A stretch of DNA of 64,000 bases from the NCBI RefSeq assembly GCF_003217325.1, contig NZ_QJTI01000016.1, positions 25,025 through 89,024 on the forward strand, written 5' to 3'. This DNA comes from Rhodopseudomonas faecalis (lineage in GTDB: Bacteria > Pseudomonadota > Alphaproteobacteria > Rhizobiales > Xanthobacteraceae). Under the pieces are notes generated by a model. It was given only the letters and a program-made list of their open reading frames with translations, was not told where the DNA came from and made no database searches. Positions 57,117 through 64,000 of the stretch are shown here, piece after piece (within the stretch, counting starts at the first letter, position 1; each line of letters starts with the position of its first letter). Position numbers and translations under genes: made by a program.

Positions 57117-57186
57117 AGCGACGAAGGCGTGCGGCTTGACAATACCCTAAACGCGAGCTGACCTCGTAAAAACACGTGAAAGTTGC

Positions 57187-57270
57187 TTCGGCGGTGCTAT
57201 GACGCCGAAACGGTCGCTTTTCAGGGCCGAGAACCGGCGTTTTACGCCCGAAATGTTGCTTTCGCGCAAC
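57187..57270 (-). ncRNA. Possible structured leader of the TonB-receptor mRNA
   Basis: Three consecutive perfect hairpins lie in the 5' leader of the TonB-receptor gene: TTCGGCG/CGCCGAA (57187-57193/57203-57209), GGCGT-TTT-ACGCC (57236-57248) and GTTGC/GCAAC (57255-57259/57266-57270). They fall between the two AT-rich motifs. I do not recognise a known riboswitch class. The 627-bp gap has no gene. Confidence 0.35.
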
Positions 57271-57392
57271 ACTCGTTACCTGGAAGCAGCGAGCAGATGT
57301 GGCCGAAGTGCCGCGAAGCACCGGCGCACCGGCATGCGCCCGTCATGAATTCGTACCAAATCGTTCACGAAGGCCGTTGACAGCCAACCCAA

Positions 57393-57420
57393 CAAATATA
57401 GTCTGATTACATATATTGCG
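57393..57420. promoter_or_regulatory. Repeated AT-rich motif, copy B (TrmO side)
   Basis: CAAATATA ... TTACATATATTGCG lies 37 bases before the TrmO-like start. AATATA (57395-57400) and TATATT (57412-57417) form an inverted repeat. TTACATATATT (57407-57417) is identical to copy A. The palindrome resembles ModE-type operators in composition, though its spacing differs from the E. coli consensus. Confidence 0.5.
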
Positions 57421-57456
57421 GCGCAATAGAACGCCGCGGCCAACCAGGTGGCGCAG

Positions 57457-57954
57457 ATGGCAATCAATAATGAAATCAGAAACGGCGAGCTGACTGCTGA
57501 TTGGTCGGGCACTGTCGATGCCGGCGTGGTGTTCATCGGCCGGATTCACACCCCCTGGTCAACGATCTCGGAATGCCCGCGCCACGGCCGCGCTGACGGT
57601 CCGCTGTGCCGGATCGAGCTGTTCGAGACCTGGCAACCGGCGCTGGCCGGGGTCGATGAAGGCACGCTGCTGGAAGTGTTTTATTGGCTGCACGAGTCGC
57701 GGCGCGACTTGCTGCTGCAATGTCCGCGCAATGACGGCGTCACCCATGGCACCTTCTCGCTGCGCTCGCCGGTGCGCCCCAACCCGATCGGCACCTCGGT
57801 GGTTCGGCTGGAGCGCCGCGAGGGCGGCAATCTGTTCGTGCGCGGGCTCGATTGCATCAATGGCACGCCGCTGGTCGATCTGAAGCCGGACCGCGCAGAA
57901 TTCGTACCGAAGGCGCCGCCCAAGCCCGGCGATTTCCAGGTCGGACAGCCCTGA
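57457..57954 (+). CDS. TrmO-like (TsaA-domain) SAM-binding protein
   Basis: A 165-residue TsaA/YaeB-type protein with [27 protein letters not shown] (SAM-binding core) and LVDLKPD. TrmO methylates t6A37 in certain tRNAs, and E. coli TrmO is longer (235 residues). Here only the core domain is present. It shares an operon with an ABC importer, a DUF2478-like gene and modE, so it may have a different role connected to metal-cofactor metabolism. The start at 57457 follows AGGTGG. Its stop overlaps the binding-protein start (TGATG). Confidence 0.8.
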   Translation: MAINNEIRNGELTADWSGTVDAGVVFIGRIHTPWSTISECPRHGRADGPLCRIELFETWQPALAGVDEGTLLEVFYWLHESRRDLLLQCPRNDGVTHGTFSLRSPVRPNPIGTSVVRLERREGGNLFVRGLDCINGTPLVDLKPDRAEFVPKAPPKPGDFQVGQP

Positions 57955-59015
57955 TGGCGGCGGCCGCGGGAGTGAAGCGGCGCGCGCTGCTGATCGGCGC
58001 GCTGCTGGCGACGCTGCTGCCGCTTGGGCCGGTAACGCCGGCACAGGCGCGCAGTGTGGTCGATTCCACCGGCCGGCAAGTCGAGGTGCCCGACACGATC
58101 ACGCGGGTATTTGCGGCCGGGCCGCCCGCCAATGTGTTTCTCTATGTGCTCGCGCCCGACAAGATGATCGGCTGGGGGCGCGCGCCCCGCGACGAAGACA
58201 AGCCGTTTCTGCTGCCGGCGGCGCGCGATCTGCCGGAACTCGGCCGGCTCACCGGGCGCGGCGACACTATTTCGATCGAGCGGCTGATGGCGAGCCACCC
58301 CGATGTGATCATCGATTTTGGCGTCACCAGCGACACCTATCGCTCGCTCGCCGACCGAATTCAGAGCCAGACCGGCATTCCCTATCTGCTGATCGACGGC
58401 CGCTTTGAAAACACCGCGGCGGCGCTGCGGCTGCTGTCCGACATTCTGGGGGTACGCGAGCGCGGCGAAGCGCTGGCGCGCGCCGCCGAGGCGAGTTTCG
58501 CGGAAGTCGATCGCGTGGTGGCGAGCGTGCCGATCTCGGCACGGCCGCGCATCTATCTGGCGCGCGGCATTGATGGCTTTGAGACCGGCTCACGCGGCTC
58601 GATCAACACCGAGATCATCGAACGGGTCGGCGCCATCAATGTCGTCGAAGGCGTGCGCGACACGGGCGGCATCGCCCGGGTGTCACCTGAGCAAGTGATC
58701 AGCTGGGCGCCGGACACCATCATCACCATGGAGCCCGCGATCTATCGCGCCATCATGGAACGCCCGGAATGGCAGGTGATCCCGGCCGTCAAACAGCGCC
58801 GCGTGATCCTCGCGCCCAATCAGCCGTTCGGCGCGCTTGATCTGCCGCCCTCGGTCAACCGGCTGATCGGGCTAAAACTGCTGCTGCACAAGCTCTATCC
58901 CGACAAGGTCAGTTCCGATCTGCGTCGCGAGCTGCGCGAGTTCTACCGGCTGTTCTATCAGGTCGAGATTTCGGACGCCGACCTGCAACGTTTCATCGAT
59001 GCAATAGGAAACTGA
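57954..59015 (+). CDS. Periplasmic metal/chelate-binding protein of a FecB/BtuF/MolA-type ABC importer
   Basis: A 353-residue class III binding protein with signal peptide (RRALLIGALLATLLPLGPV), an early STGRQVEVPDTITRVFAAG segment, and two lobes joined by a helix (RLLSDILGVRERGEALARAA). This class carries siderophores, heme, vitamin B12 and, in Haemophilus MolA, molybdate and tungstate. The operon with modE and a DUF2478-like gene makes molybdate or tungstate the preferred guess. The start overlaps the TrmO-like stop; the permease start follows closely. Confidence 0.85.
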   Translation: MAAAAGVKRRALLIGALLATLLPLGPVTPAQARSVVDSTGRQVEVPDTITRVFAAGPPANVFLYVLAPDKMIGWGRAPRDEDKPFLLPAARDLPELGRLTGRGDTISIERLMASHPDVIIDFGVTSDTYRSLADRIQSQTGIPYLLIDGRFENTAAALRLLSDILGVRERGEALARAAEASFAEVDRVVASVPISARPRIYLARGIDGFETGSRGSINTEIIERVGAINVVEGVRDTGGIARVSPEQVISWAPDTIITMEPAIYRAIMERPEWQVIPAVKQRRVILAPNQPFGALDLPPSVNRLIGLKLLLHKLYPDKVSSDLRRELREFYRLFYQVEISDADLQRFIDAIGN

Positions 59016-59016
59016 G

Positions 59017-60039
59017 GTGGCAGAGCGGCGCGTCACGTCGACCCTGATCGTCCTCGCGCTGCTGCTGATCGTGGTCGTGATCTTTGCGGCCGGCATCGGG
59101 CCATACCGGATTCCGCCCGGCGAGGTGATCACGGCGATCGCGGCCTGGCTCGGCGGCGCGGACCGTCACGATCAGGCCGCGGTGGTGCTGTTTCAGATCA
59201 GGCTGCCGCGCATCGCCGCGGCGATCTGCGTCGGCGCCGCATTGTCGGCGGCCGGTGCCGCTTATCAAAACCTGTTTCGCAATCCGCTGGTGTCGCCGGA
59301 TATTTTGGGCGTGTCACATGGCGCCGGACTCGGCGCGGTGATCGCGATCCTGTTCGGCCTGCCGGTGGTGGCGATCGAACTATTCGGCTTTGTCACCGGC
59401 TCGCTGACCGTGATGCTGGTGGCAGCTCTGGCATGGTCGCTGCGCGAGCGCGGCGATGTGTTGATGCTGGTGCTGGCCGGCATCGTAGTCGGTTCGATCG
59501 CGGCCGCCGCGATCTCGCTGGTGAAACTGGTCGCCGACCCCTATTCGCAATTGCCGATGATCACCTATTGGCTGCTCGGCAGCCTGGCCAGCGTCCGCCC
59601 GAGCGACCTCGCCGTGGTGGTGCCGACCGTGCTGATCGGCCTGATCCCGCTCTATCTGCTGCGCTGGCGTATCACCGTGATGTCGTGCGGCGATGATGAC
59701 GCGCGTGCGCTCGGCATCAATGTGCAGCGCACCCGGCAGGTGGTGATCGCGGCCGCAACGCTGATCACCGCGGCGGTGGTTGCGATTTCCGGCGTGATTG
59801 GCTGGGTTGGCCTGATGGTGCCGCACATGGCGCGGCTGTTGGTCGGGCCGCGCTTCGACCGGCTGCTGCCGACCTCGATCCTGATCGGTGCCAGCTTCAT
59901 GATCGTGGTCGATACGCTGGCGCGCACCGCAGCTAACATCGAAATCCCGATCGGCGTGTTGACGGCGCTGGTCGGCGGCGGTCTGTTTGTTTGGCTGATG
60001 ACGCGGAAGGGAGCGCGAGCGATATGGAGGCGCGAGTGA
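59017..60039 (+). CDS. FecCD/BtuC-type ABC permease of the modE-linked locus
   Basis: A 340-residue permease with about ten transmembrane segments and family signatures LPRIAAAICVGAALSAAGAA, NPLVSPDILGVSHGAGLGA and IGWVGLMVPHMARLLVG. It belongs to the type II importer family (BtuC/FhuB/MolB). The GTG start lies one base after the preceding stop. Its end overlaps the ATPase start (GTGA). Confidence 0.9.
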   Translation: MAERRVTSTLIVLALLLIVVVIFAAGIGPYRIPPGEVITAIAAWLGGADRHDQAAVVLFQIRLPRIAAAICVGAALSAAGAAYQNLFRNPLVSPDILGVSHGAGLGAVIAILFGLPVVAIELFGFVTGSLTVMLVAALAWSLRERGDVLMLVLAGIVVGSIAAAAISLVKLVADPYSQLPMITYWLLGSLASVRPSDLAVVVPTVLIGLIPLYLLRWRITVMSCGDDDARALGINVQRTRQVVIAAATLITAAVVAISGVIGWVGLMVPHMARLLVGPRFDRLLPTSILIGASFMIVVDTLARTAANIEIPIGVLTALVGGGLFVWLMTRKGARAIWRRE

Positions 60040-60908
60040 CTGCCCGCCTGTCGCTGGACAATGTTGCAATCGGCTATGACGGCGATCCGTTGGTCGATGG
60101 CATCGACCTTGAGCTGCACAGCGGCAGCATCACCTGCCTGATGGGCGCGAACGGCGTCGGCAAGACCACGCTGTTCAAGACGCTGCTCGGCCTGTTGCCG
60201 CCGCTGCGCGGCCGGATTGTGCTTGGCGGCCGCGATATCGCCGCCTTGAAGCGCGATGAGATCGCAAGGCGCGTCGCGCTGGTGCCGCAAGCCTATCAGG
60301 GCGATCCCAGCCACACCGTGCTCGACATTGTGGTGATGGGACGCACGGCACGGCTCGGGATGTTCAGCACGCCGGGCCGCGACGATGTCGCCGCCGCCTG
60401 GCGGGCGCTGGACATGCTCGGCATCGCGAGCCTCGGGCACCGCTCCGCCGATCGCATCTCCGGCGGGCAGCGGCAATTGATGTTGATCGCGCGCGCGCTG
60501 GCCCAGGACACCGAGATCATCGTGATGGACGAGCCGACCGCGAGCCTCGATCTCAGCAATCGGCTGGCGTTGCTCGATCAGATCCGCAGCCTGGCCGAGC
60601 GCGGCCTGTCGCTGCTGGTATCGACCCACGAACCGGAGCATGCTTTCGCGATCGCCGACCGGGTCGCGGTGATCGGCCCCGGGCAACGCTTTGCGGTTGG
60701 TGACGTGGATCAGGTGCTGACGCCGGCGCGGCTGAGCGCGCTCTATGGGCTGGCGCTCGATCTTGAAACCACGCCCTCAGGCCGCCGCGTCGTGTCGCGC
60801 GCTGATGGCAGCGTGCTCGATTTGTCGATCATGGCGCGCAGCGATGCCGCCCGGCCTTTGCGAACTGCCGAAGCATCGGAATGCACGACATCGGAACGAT
60901 CAAGTTGA
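60036..60908 (+). CDS. FecE/BtuD/MolC-type ABC ATPase of the modE-linked locus
   Basis: The 290-residue ATPase has Walker A GANGVGKTT, Q-loop VPQAYQG, signature ISGGQRQLMLIARAL, Walker B IIVMDEPTASLD and H-loop STHEPEHAF. The GTG at 60036 has GGAGG (60026-60030) at good spacing and overlaps the permease stop by 4 bases, so I prefer it. An ATG at 60024 is also in frame. An unusual C-terminal extension (about 40 residues) follows the core. Confidence 0.9.
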   Translation: MTARLSLDNVAIGYDGDPLVDGIDLELHSGSITCLMGANGVGKTTLFKTLLGLLPPLRGRIVLGGRDIAALKRDEIARRVALVPQAYQGDPSHTVLDIVVMGRTARLGMFSTPGRDDVAAAWRALDMLGIASLGHRSADRISGGQRQLMLIARALAQDTEIIVMDEPTASLDLSNRLALLDQIRSLAERGLSLLVSTHEPEHAFAIADRVAVIGPGQRFAVGDVDQVLTPARLSALYGLALDLETTPSGRRVVSRADGSVLDLSIMARSDAARPLRTAEASECTTSERSS

Positions 60909-60937
60909 ACGCCCTATCGAACGGAGAAGTCGAAGCC

Positions 60938-61474
60938 ATGACCACCCCCGCGCTCGCCGTCATCGTCCACACATCCGGCGATCCCCTGGAAGAGACTTTT
61001 GCCGCGGTGCGCGATCGGCTCGCCGCCCGGCCGCACACAAGGATTGCCGGCGTGGTGCCGCGCAACGGCGCGCCGCATTCCAATGGCCGGCTATCATTCT
61101 GGCTCGACGACATCACGCGCGGCGATTCGATCGCGCTGTCGCAGGATCTCGGCCCAGGATCGGCGTCCTGCATCCTCAATCCAGATGGCCTGGCAACGGC
61201 GCGGGTGCGGCTCGCCGAGGCGATCGCGACCCATCCCGACCTGGTGTTGTTCGGCCGGTTCGCCAAGGAGGAACTGGCCGGCCGCGGCGTCCGCGAAGAA
61301 ATCGGGCTTGCGGTCGCCGAGGGCATTCCGGCACTGGTCGCGGTCGAGCGTTCGATGCTGCCGGGCTGGATCGAATTTGCCGGCGATGATTGGGCGGAAC
61401 TGCCGGTCGATGTCGATCGCATTATCGCCTGGTTTGCCGCGCTTGACGCGCAGCGCGCCGCGGCCGACGCCTGA
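60938..61474 (+). CDS. DUF2478-like protein associated with molybdate transport
   Basis: A 178-residue protein with LAVIVHTSGDPLEETFAA, RIAGVVPRNGAPHSNGR, and LVLFGRFAKEELAGRGVREE. It resembles DUF2478 proteins, often found beside molybdate ABC transporters and possibly nucleotide- or molybdate-related. It has no signal peptide, so it is cytoplasmic. An ATG at 60881 is an alternative start. It lies between the importer ATPase and modE, reinforcing a molybdenum link. Confidence 0.75.
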   Translation: MTTPALAVIVHTSGDPLEETFAAVRDRLAARPHTRIAGVVPRNGAPHSNGRLSFWLDDITRGDSIALSQDLGPGSASCILNPDGLATARVRLAEAIATHPDLVLFGRFAKEELAGRGVREEIGLAVAEGIPALVAVERSMLPGWIEFAGDDWAELPVDVDRIIAWFAALDAQRAAADA

Positions 61475-61577
61475 GGGCCAGCCTCAAGAGCAGCCGATGG
61501 CTGCTGCATCGGTTCTCATTCAATCGCAGCCGAAAAAGCACTAGGGTACGCGCGGTTAGATTCGCGCGGCCCTCCCT

Positions 61578-62369
61578 ATGACGGATGACAAGATCGATGC
61601 CTTCCTGGTGCTGCGCAGCGGCGGACGCCTGCTGGTCGGCCGCGACCGGATTCGGCTGCTCGAAGCAGTCGCCGAACATGGCAGCATCAGCAAAGCCGCC
61701 AAGGCGATGGGCCTGAGCTACAAGACCGCCTGGGAAGCGGTCGACGCCATCAACAATCTGCTGCCGACCCCGGCCTTTGTGACGCGCACCTCGGGCCGCG
61801 TCGGCGGCGCCGCTGAAATCACCGACGAAGGCCGGCGGCTGATCGAGGTGTTCCATCGGCTCGAAGACCATCTTGCCAAAGTGTCGTCGCTGATCGCGGA
61901 GGAGGGGCTTGAGGAGATCGGCGACGCGCTGCTATGGGCCAGCGGGTTTAAGGTGTCGGCGCGCAATATCTTCCGCACCGAAGTGGTCAGCATCCGGCGC
62001 TGGCCGGTCGATGTCGAAGTGGTGCTAAAACTGTCGGACGAGCAGACCATCAACGCCACCATCACCAATGCCGCGACTGAGCACCTTGGGCTCGCGCCCG
62101 GGCGCAAGGCGCTGGCACTGGTCAAGGCGCCGTTCGTTCGGCTGGTCTCGGCGGCGGAAGCCGAAAAGGTGCGCCACAATCTGTTTCGCGGCGAGGTCAA
62201 AAAGCGGATCGACGCCGAGGTGCATTCGGAAGTGCATCTCGACATCGGCAACGGCAAGACCATCGTTGCGGTGGTGCCGCGCCATCACGCCGAGGATCTC
62301 GGCATCGCCGAACACGGCGAAGCCTTTGCGACCTTCGAGCCTGATCACATCATCATCGCCGTCGATTGA
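61578..62369 (+). CDS. modE: ModE molybdate-responsive regulator
   Basis: The 263-residue protein has an N-terminal winged helix (IRLLEAVAEHGSISKAAKAM, MGLSYKTAWEAVDAINNL) and two Mop-like domains. The first begins KVSARNIFRTEVVSIRRWP and the second KKRIDAEVHSEVHLDIGNGK. This is the E. coli ModE architecture, in which oxyanion binding to the di-Mop part switches DNA binding. Lack of a good RBS at the start is odd. It may control the preceding uptake genes and the divergent TonB receptor. Confidence 0.92.
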   Translation: MTDDKIDAFLVLRSGGRLLVGRDRIRLLEAVAEHGSISKAAKAMGLSYKTAWEAVDAINNLLPTPAFVTRTSGRVGGAAEITDEGRRLIEVFHRLEDHLAKVSSLIAEEGLEEIGDALLWASGFKVSARNIFRTEVVSIRRWPVDVEVVLKLSDEQTINATITNAATEHLGLAPGRKALALVKAPFVRLVSAAEAEKVRHNLFRGEVKKRIDAEVHSEVHLDIGNGKTIVAVVPRHHAEDLGIAEHGEAFATFEPDHIIIAVD

Positions 62370-62463
62370 CGGCGCCGGGCGCCACTCGTGGTCGCTTGCT
62401 TGACGCTGATGGCTGGCTGCACGTAATGGTGCCGCCCTGCCTGGGCCCACGCGGAGACAAGAT

Positions 62464-63876
62464 TTGCAACCTGCTTCGCATTTGGTTGAACTCGAGGCCA
62501 ACGCCGGACGAACACTACCCCGTCCACTGGCCTACACAGTCGCCGTCTGCATCCCGGTGCTGGCCGCGGCCTCGCTGCTGTCACCGAGCATCTGCGATAT
62601 CGCGCTGGCGATCCTGCTGGTGATTGCTGGAGCGGTGATCTGGCACGACCCGAAGCAACTGCGCCGGCCGTTGCTGCTGTTGGCGTTCAGCTGGATGGCG
62701 TTTGTCGCACTGTCGGCGGTCTGGGCGCAAAGCCAGGGCGTACCGGGCCATCCGCTGCGCAATTGGCACAAGCACATGTTCATCGCCTTCGGTCCGCTGG
62801 TCGCGCTCGCTTGCGCGGCGGCCTGGCAGCGCCTGCAATGGCGTATTGATCGGCTATTGCTGCTGTTTCTCGCCGGCTTGTGCGGCGGCGCCCTGGTGCT
62901 GCTGATCAACAACGGCGCGATCGGCATGGTTGTCGAACTGCGACCGAGCAATGGCATGATGGGGCCGATCAACCGCAATTTCGCGGCGCTGGCCTGCGGA
63001 CTGGCGATCATCGCGGGCACCGGACTGATCGGTCACCTGATCACTACGCCTAAACTGCGGCGCGGCGTGGCGGTTGCCGTTGGCTTTCCGCTCGCTATCG
63101 CGCTGGCGGCGCTGCTGACGCTGCTGGTGCTGCTGCATAGCCGCGGCGGCTATATCAGCACTGTCGCCGGGCTAAGCGTTTGGCTGGTGGCTTATCTTGC
63201 ACCAAGTGCCGTCCGGGGCAATGGCTATCCGAGCGTGCTGTTTCCCGCCGTATTTGTCCTGGTAGCGATTTCCTCGCTTTCATGGGGCAGCTATTTTGCG
63301 ATGCAAACAAGCGGTCGCAGTCTGGTTGAAGCGTCTGCGGTCGGGTTTCCGCTCGTCGAGCATCCGACGGTTGGGCTTGTAGAGCTGTTGCAACAGGTGC
63401 TGACTGGTCGATTTGATCTCGCTCACGAGGCCTCGAAGAACTACGAAGCCCGGGTGCAGCTACTGGTGCTGGCGGCCGATCTCTTTCACCAACGCCCCTG
63501 GCTTGGGTGGGGTCCGGACGCATGGCCACTTCTGCAAGCCTTCGCACCAAGTGCCGAGCTGCGGGACCTCAATCAGTTCCACAATGGTTATGTGCAGTTT
63601 TTAGTGTGCTTTGGCATCGTCGGCGCTGTGCTAATGACGATCTATCTCGCCGCGTTGCTGACCGCTGCGATCCGGCGCCGACGCAGCGGCGCCGACCAGC
63701 TGTCGCCGCCGCTGATCGCGACCGCGCTGGCGCTACTCACGCTGCTGCTGGTGTTCAATGTCAGCGAATCCGTGCCGCTGGTAAAGAGCGCCGCGAGCAC
63801 GATGATGATGCTCGCGGCGCTTGCCGCGCTGCCGATCGCAACCGCGACCCGGGTTCGGGGCAGCGATCTCGGCTGA
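62464..63876 (+). CDS. O-antigen ligase/Wzy-type polymerase family membrane protein
   Basis: The 470-residue protein has about eleven hydrophobic segments, the LLHSRGGYIST segment (SRGG arginine typical of the family) and a Wzy_C-like periplasmic loop with WGPDAWPLLQAF and FHNGYVQFLVCFG. It likely transfers or polymerises O-antigen at the periplasmic face. The TTG start at 62464 has GCGGAGA upstream. The family covers WaaL ligases and Wzy polymerases, and sequence alone does not separate them. Confidence 0.82.
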   Translation: MQPASHLVELEANAGRTLPRPLAYTVAVCIPVLAAASLLSPSICDIALAILLVIAGAVIWHDPKQLRRPLLLLAFSWMAFVALSAVWAQSQGVPGHPLRNWHKHMFIAFGPLVALACAAAWQRLQWRIDRLLLLFLAGLCGGALVLLINNGAIGMVVELRPSNGMMGPINRNFAALACGLAIIAGTGLIGHLITTPKLRRGVAVAVGFPLAIALAALLTLLVLLHSRGGYISTVAGLSVWLVAYLAPSAVRGNGYPSVLFPAVFVLVAISSLSWGSYFAMQTSGRSLVEASAVGFPLVEHPTVGLVELLQQVLTGRFDLAHEASKNYEARVQLLVLAADLFHQRPWLGWGPDAWPLLQAFAPSAELRDLNQFHNGYVQFLVCFGIVGAVLMTIYLAALLTAAIRRRRSGADQLSPPLIATALALLTLLLVFNVSESVPLVKSAASTMMMLAALAALPIATATRVRGSDLG

Positions 63877-63958
63877 ACTCAACGCAAGTCAGGCCCTAAA
63901 ACAACGTAAGCGCTGTTTCGGCCCCACCTTCCATTGAGGGCGTCGGCTGAGGAATGAT

Positions 63959-63978
63959 CGATCTCTGACGGGAGATCG
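63959..63978. other. Small inverted repeat near the window end
   Basis: CGATCTC (63959-63965) and GAGATCG (63972-63978) flank TGACGG. The right arm overlaps a GGGAGA that could serve as an RBS for a GTG at 63983. Confidence 0.35.
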
Positions 63979-63982
63979 GCTT

Positions 63983-64000
63983 GTGTCTAAGCTTGACCAT
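63983..64000 (+). CDS. Possible start of a gene running off the window
   Basis: GTGTCTAAGCTTGACCAT (V/M-S-K-L-D-H) is open to the last base and follows GGGAGA by about 7 bases. Only six codons are visible, so this is only a possibility. Confidence 0.25.

Noticed and set aside
57120..57392. Cobalamin or FMN riboswitch in the TonB leader
   Set aside because: None of the conserved core sequences of those classes could be found; only simple hairpins are visible.

Overview
The window is GC-rich DNA from an alphaproteobacterium, most likely a Bradyrhizobiaceae/Nitrobacteraceae member close to Rhodopseudomonas. This is inferred from protein character, a complete thiosulfate-oxidation cluster, small rhizobial-type proteins, a FixK-like site before feoAB, and short palindromic intergenic repeats with GTCATGCCCGCGC/AAGACGTGGATG arms. 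No database search was possible, so the genus is an inference. No rRNA, tRNA, CRISPR array or intact insertion sequence was seen.

Layout. 1-13.2 kb: mixed metabolic genes. These are a partial ETFB-methyltransferase-like gene, acetyl-CoA synthetase, an AidB-type acyl-CoA dehydrogenase divergent from a PaaX-type regulator, a PEBP protein, another acyl-CoA dehydrogenase, a methyltransferase, a sulfide:quinone-oxidoreductase-like flavoprotein, a double-hotdog thioesterase and several small genes. 13.3-15.7 kb: feoAB with a FixK/FNR-like box. 16-29.8 kb: a sulfur-oxidation island. It has soxYZBCD plus a YeeE/YedE transporter on the minus strand, and soxAX, an HbpS-like gene, a SoxS-like thioredoxin, a two-cysteine ArsR regulator, a second YeeE/YedE transporter, fccAB and a second fccB-like gene on the plus strand. 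30-35 kb: a tetR-adaptor-RND pump operon. 36-43 kb: an alpha/beta hydrolase, a NitT/TauT-type ABC transporter, and an operon of a degenerate acyl-CoA-dehydrogenase-like protein with a MoxR ATPase and a CoxE-like VWA protein. 43.4-48 kb: trxC, rhodanese and pyruvate carboxylase. 48.4-54.5 kb: a four-gene acyl-CoA degradation operon divergent from an AraC regulator. 54.6-62.4 kb: a TonB receptor divergent from a TrmO-like gene, a FecCD/BtuCD-type ABC transporter, a DUF2478-like gene and modE. The window closes with an O-antigen-ligase-like gene.

How it fits together. Thiosulfate or sulfane sulfur can enter through the YeeE/YedE proteins or be oxidised in the periplasm by SoxAX, SoxYZ, SoxB and SoxCD. 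FccAB oxidises sulfide, and the ArsR protein carries the cysteine pair of persulfide sensors. SoxC needs molybdenum, and the modE-linked locus at the right end looks like a high-affinity, possibly TonB-energised, molybdate or tungstate uptake system. That locus is my best candidate for an under-described system. Runners-up are the second FccB-like protein, which lacks the covalent-flavin cysteine, and the acyl-CoA-dehydrogenase-like/MoxR/VWA operon. Intergenic regions are heavily seeded with at least three families of palindromic repeats.
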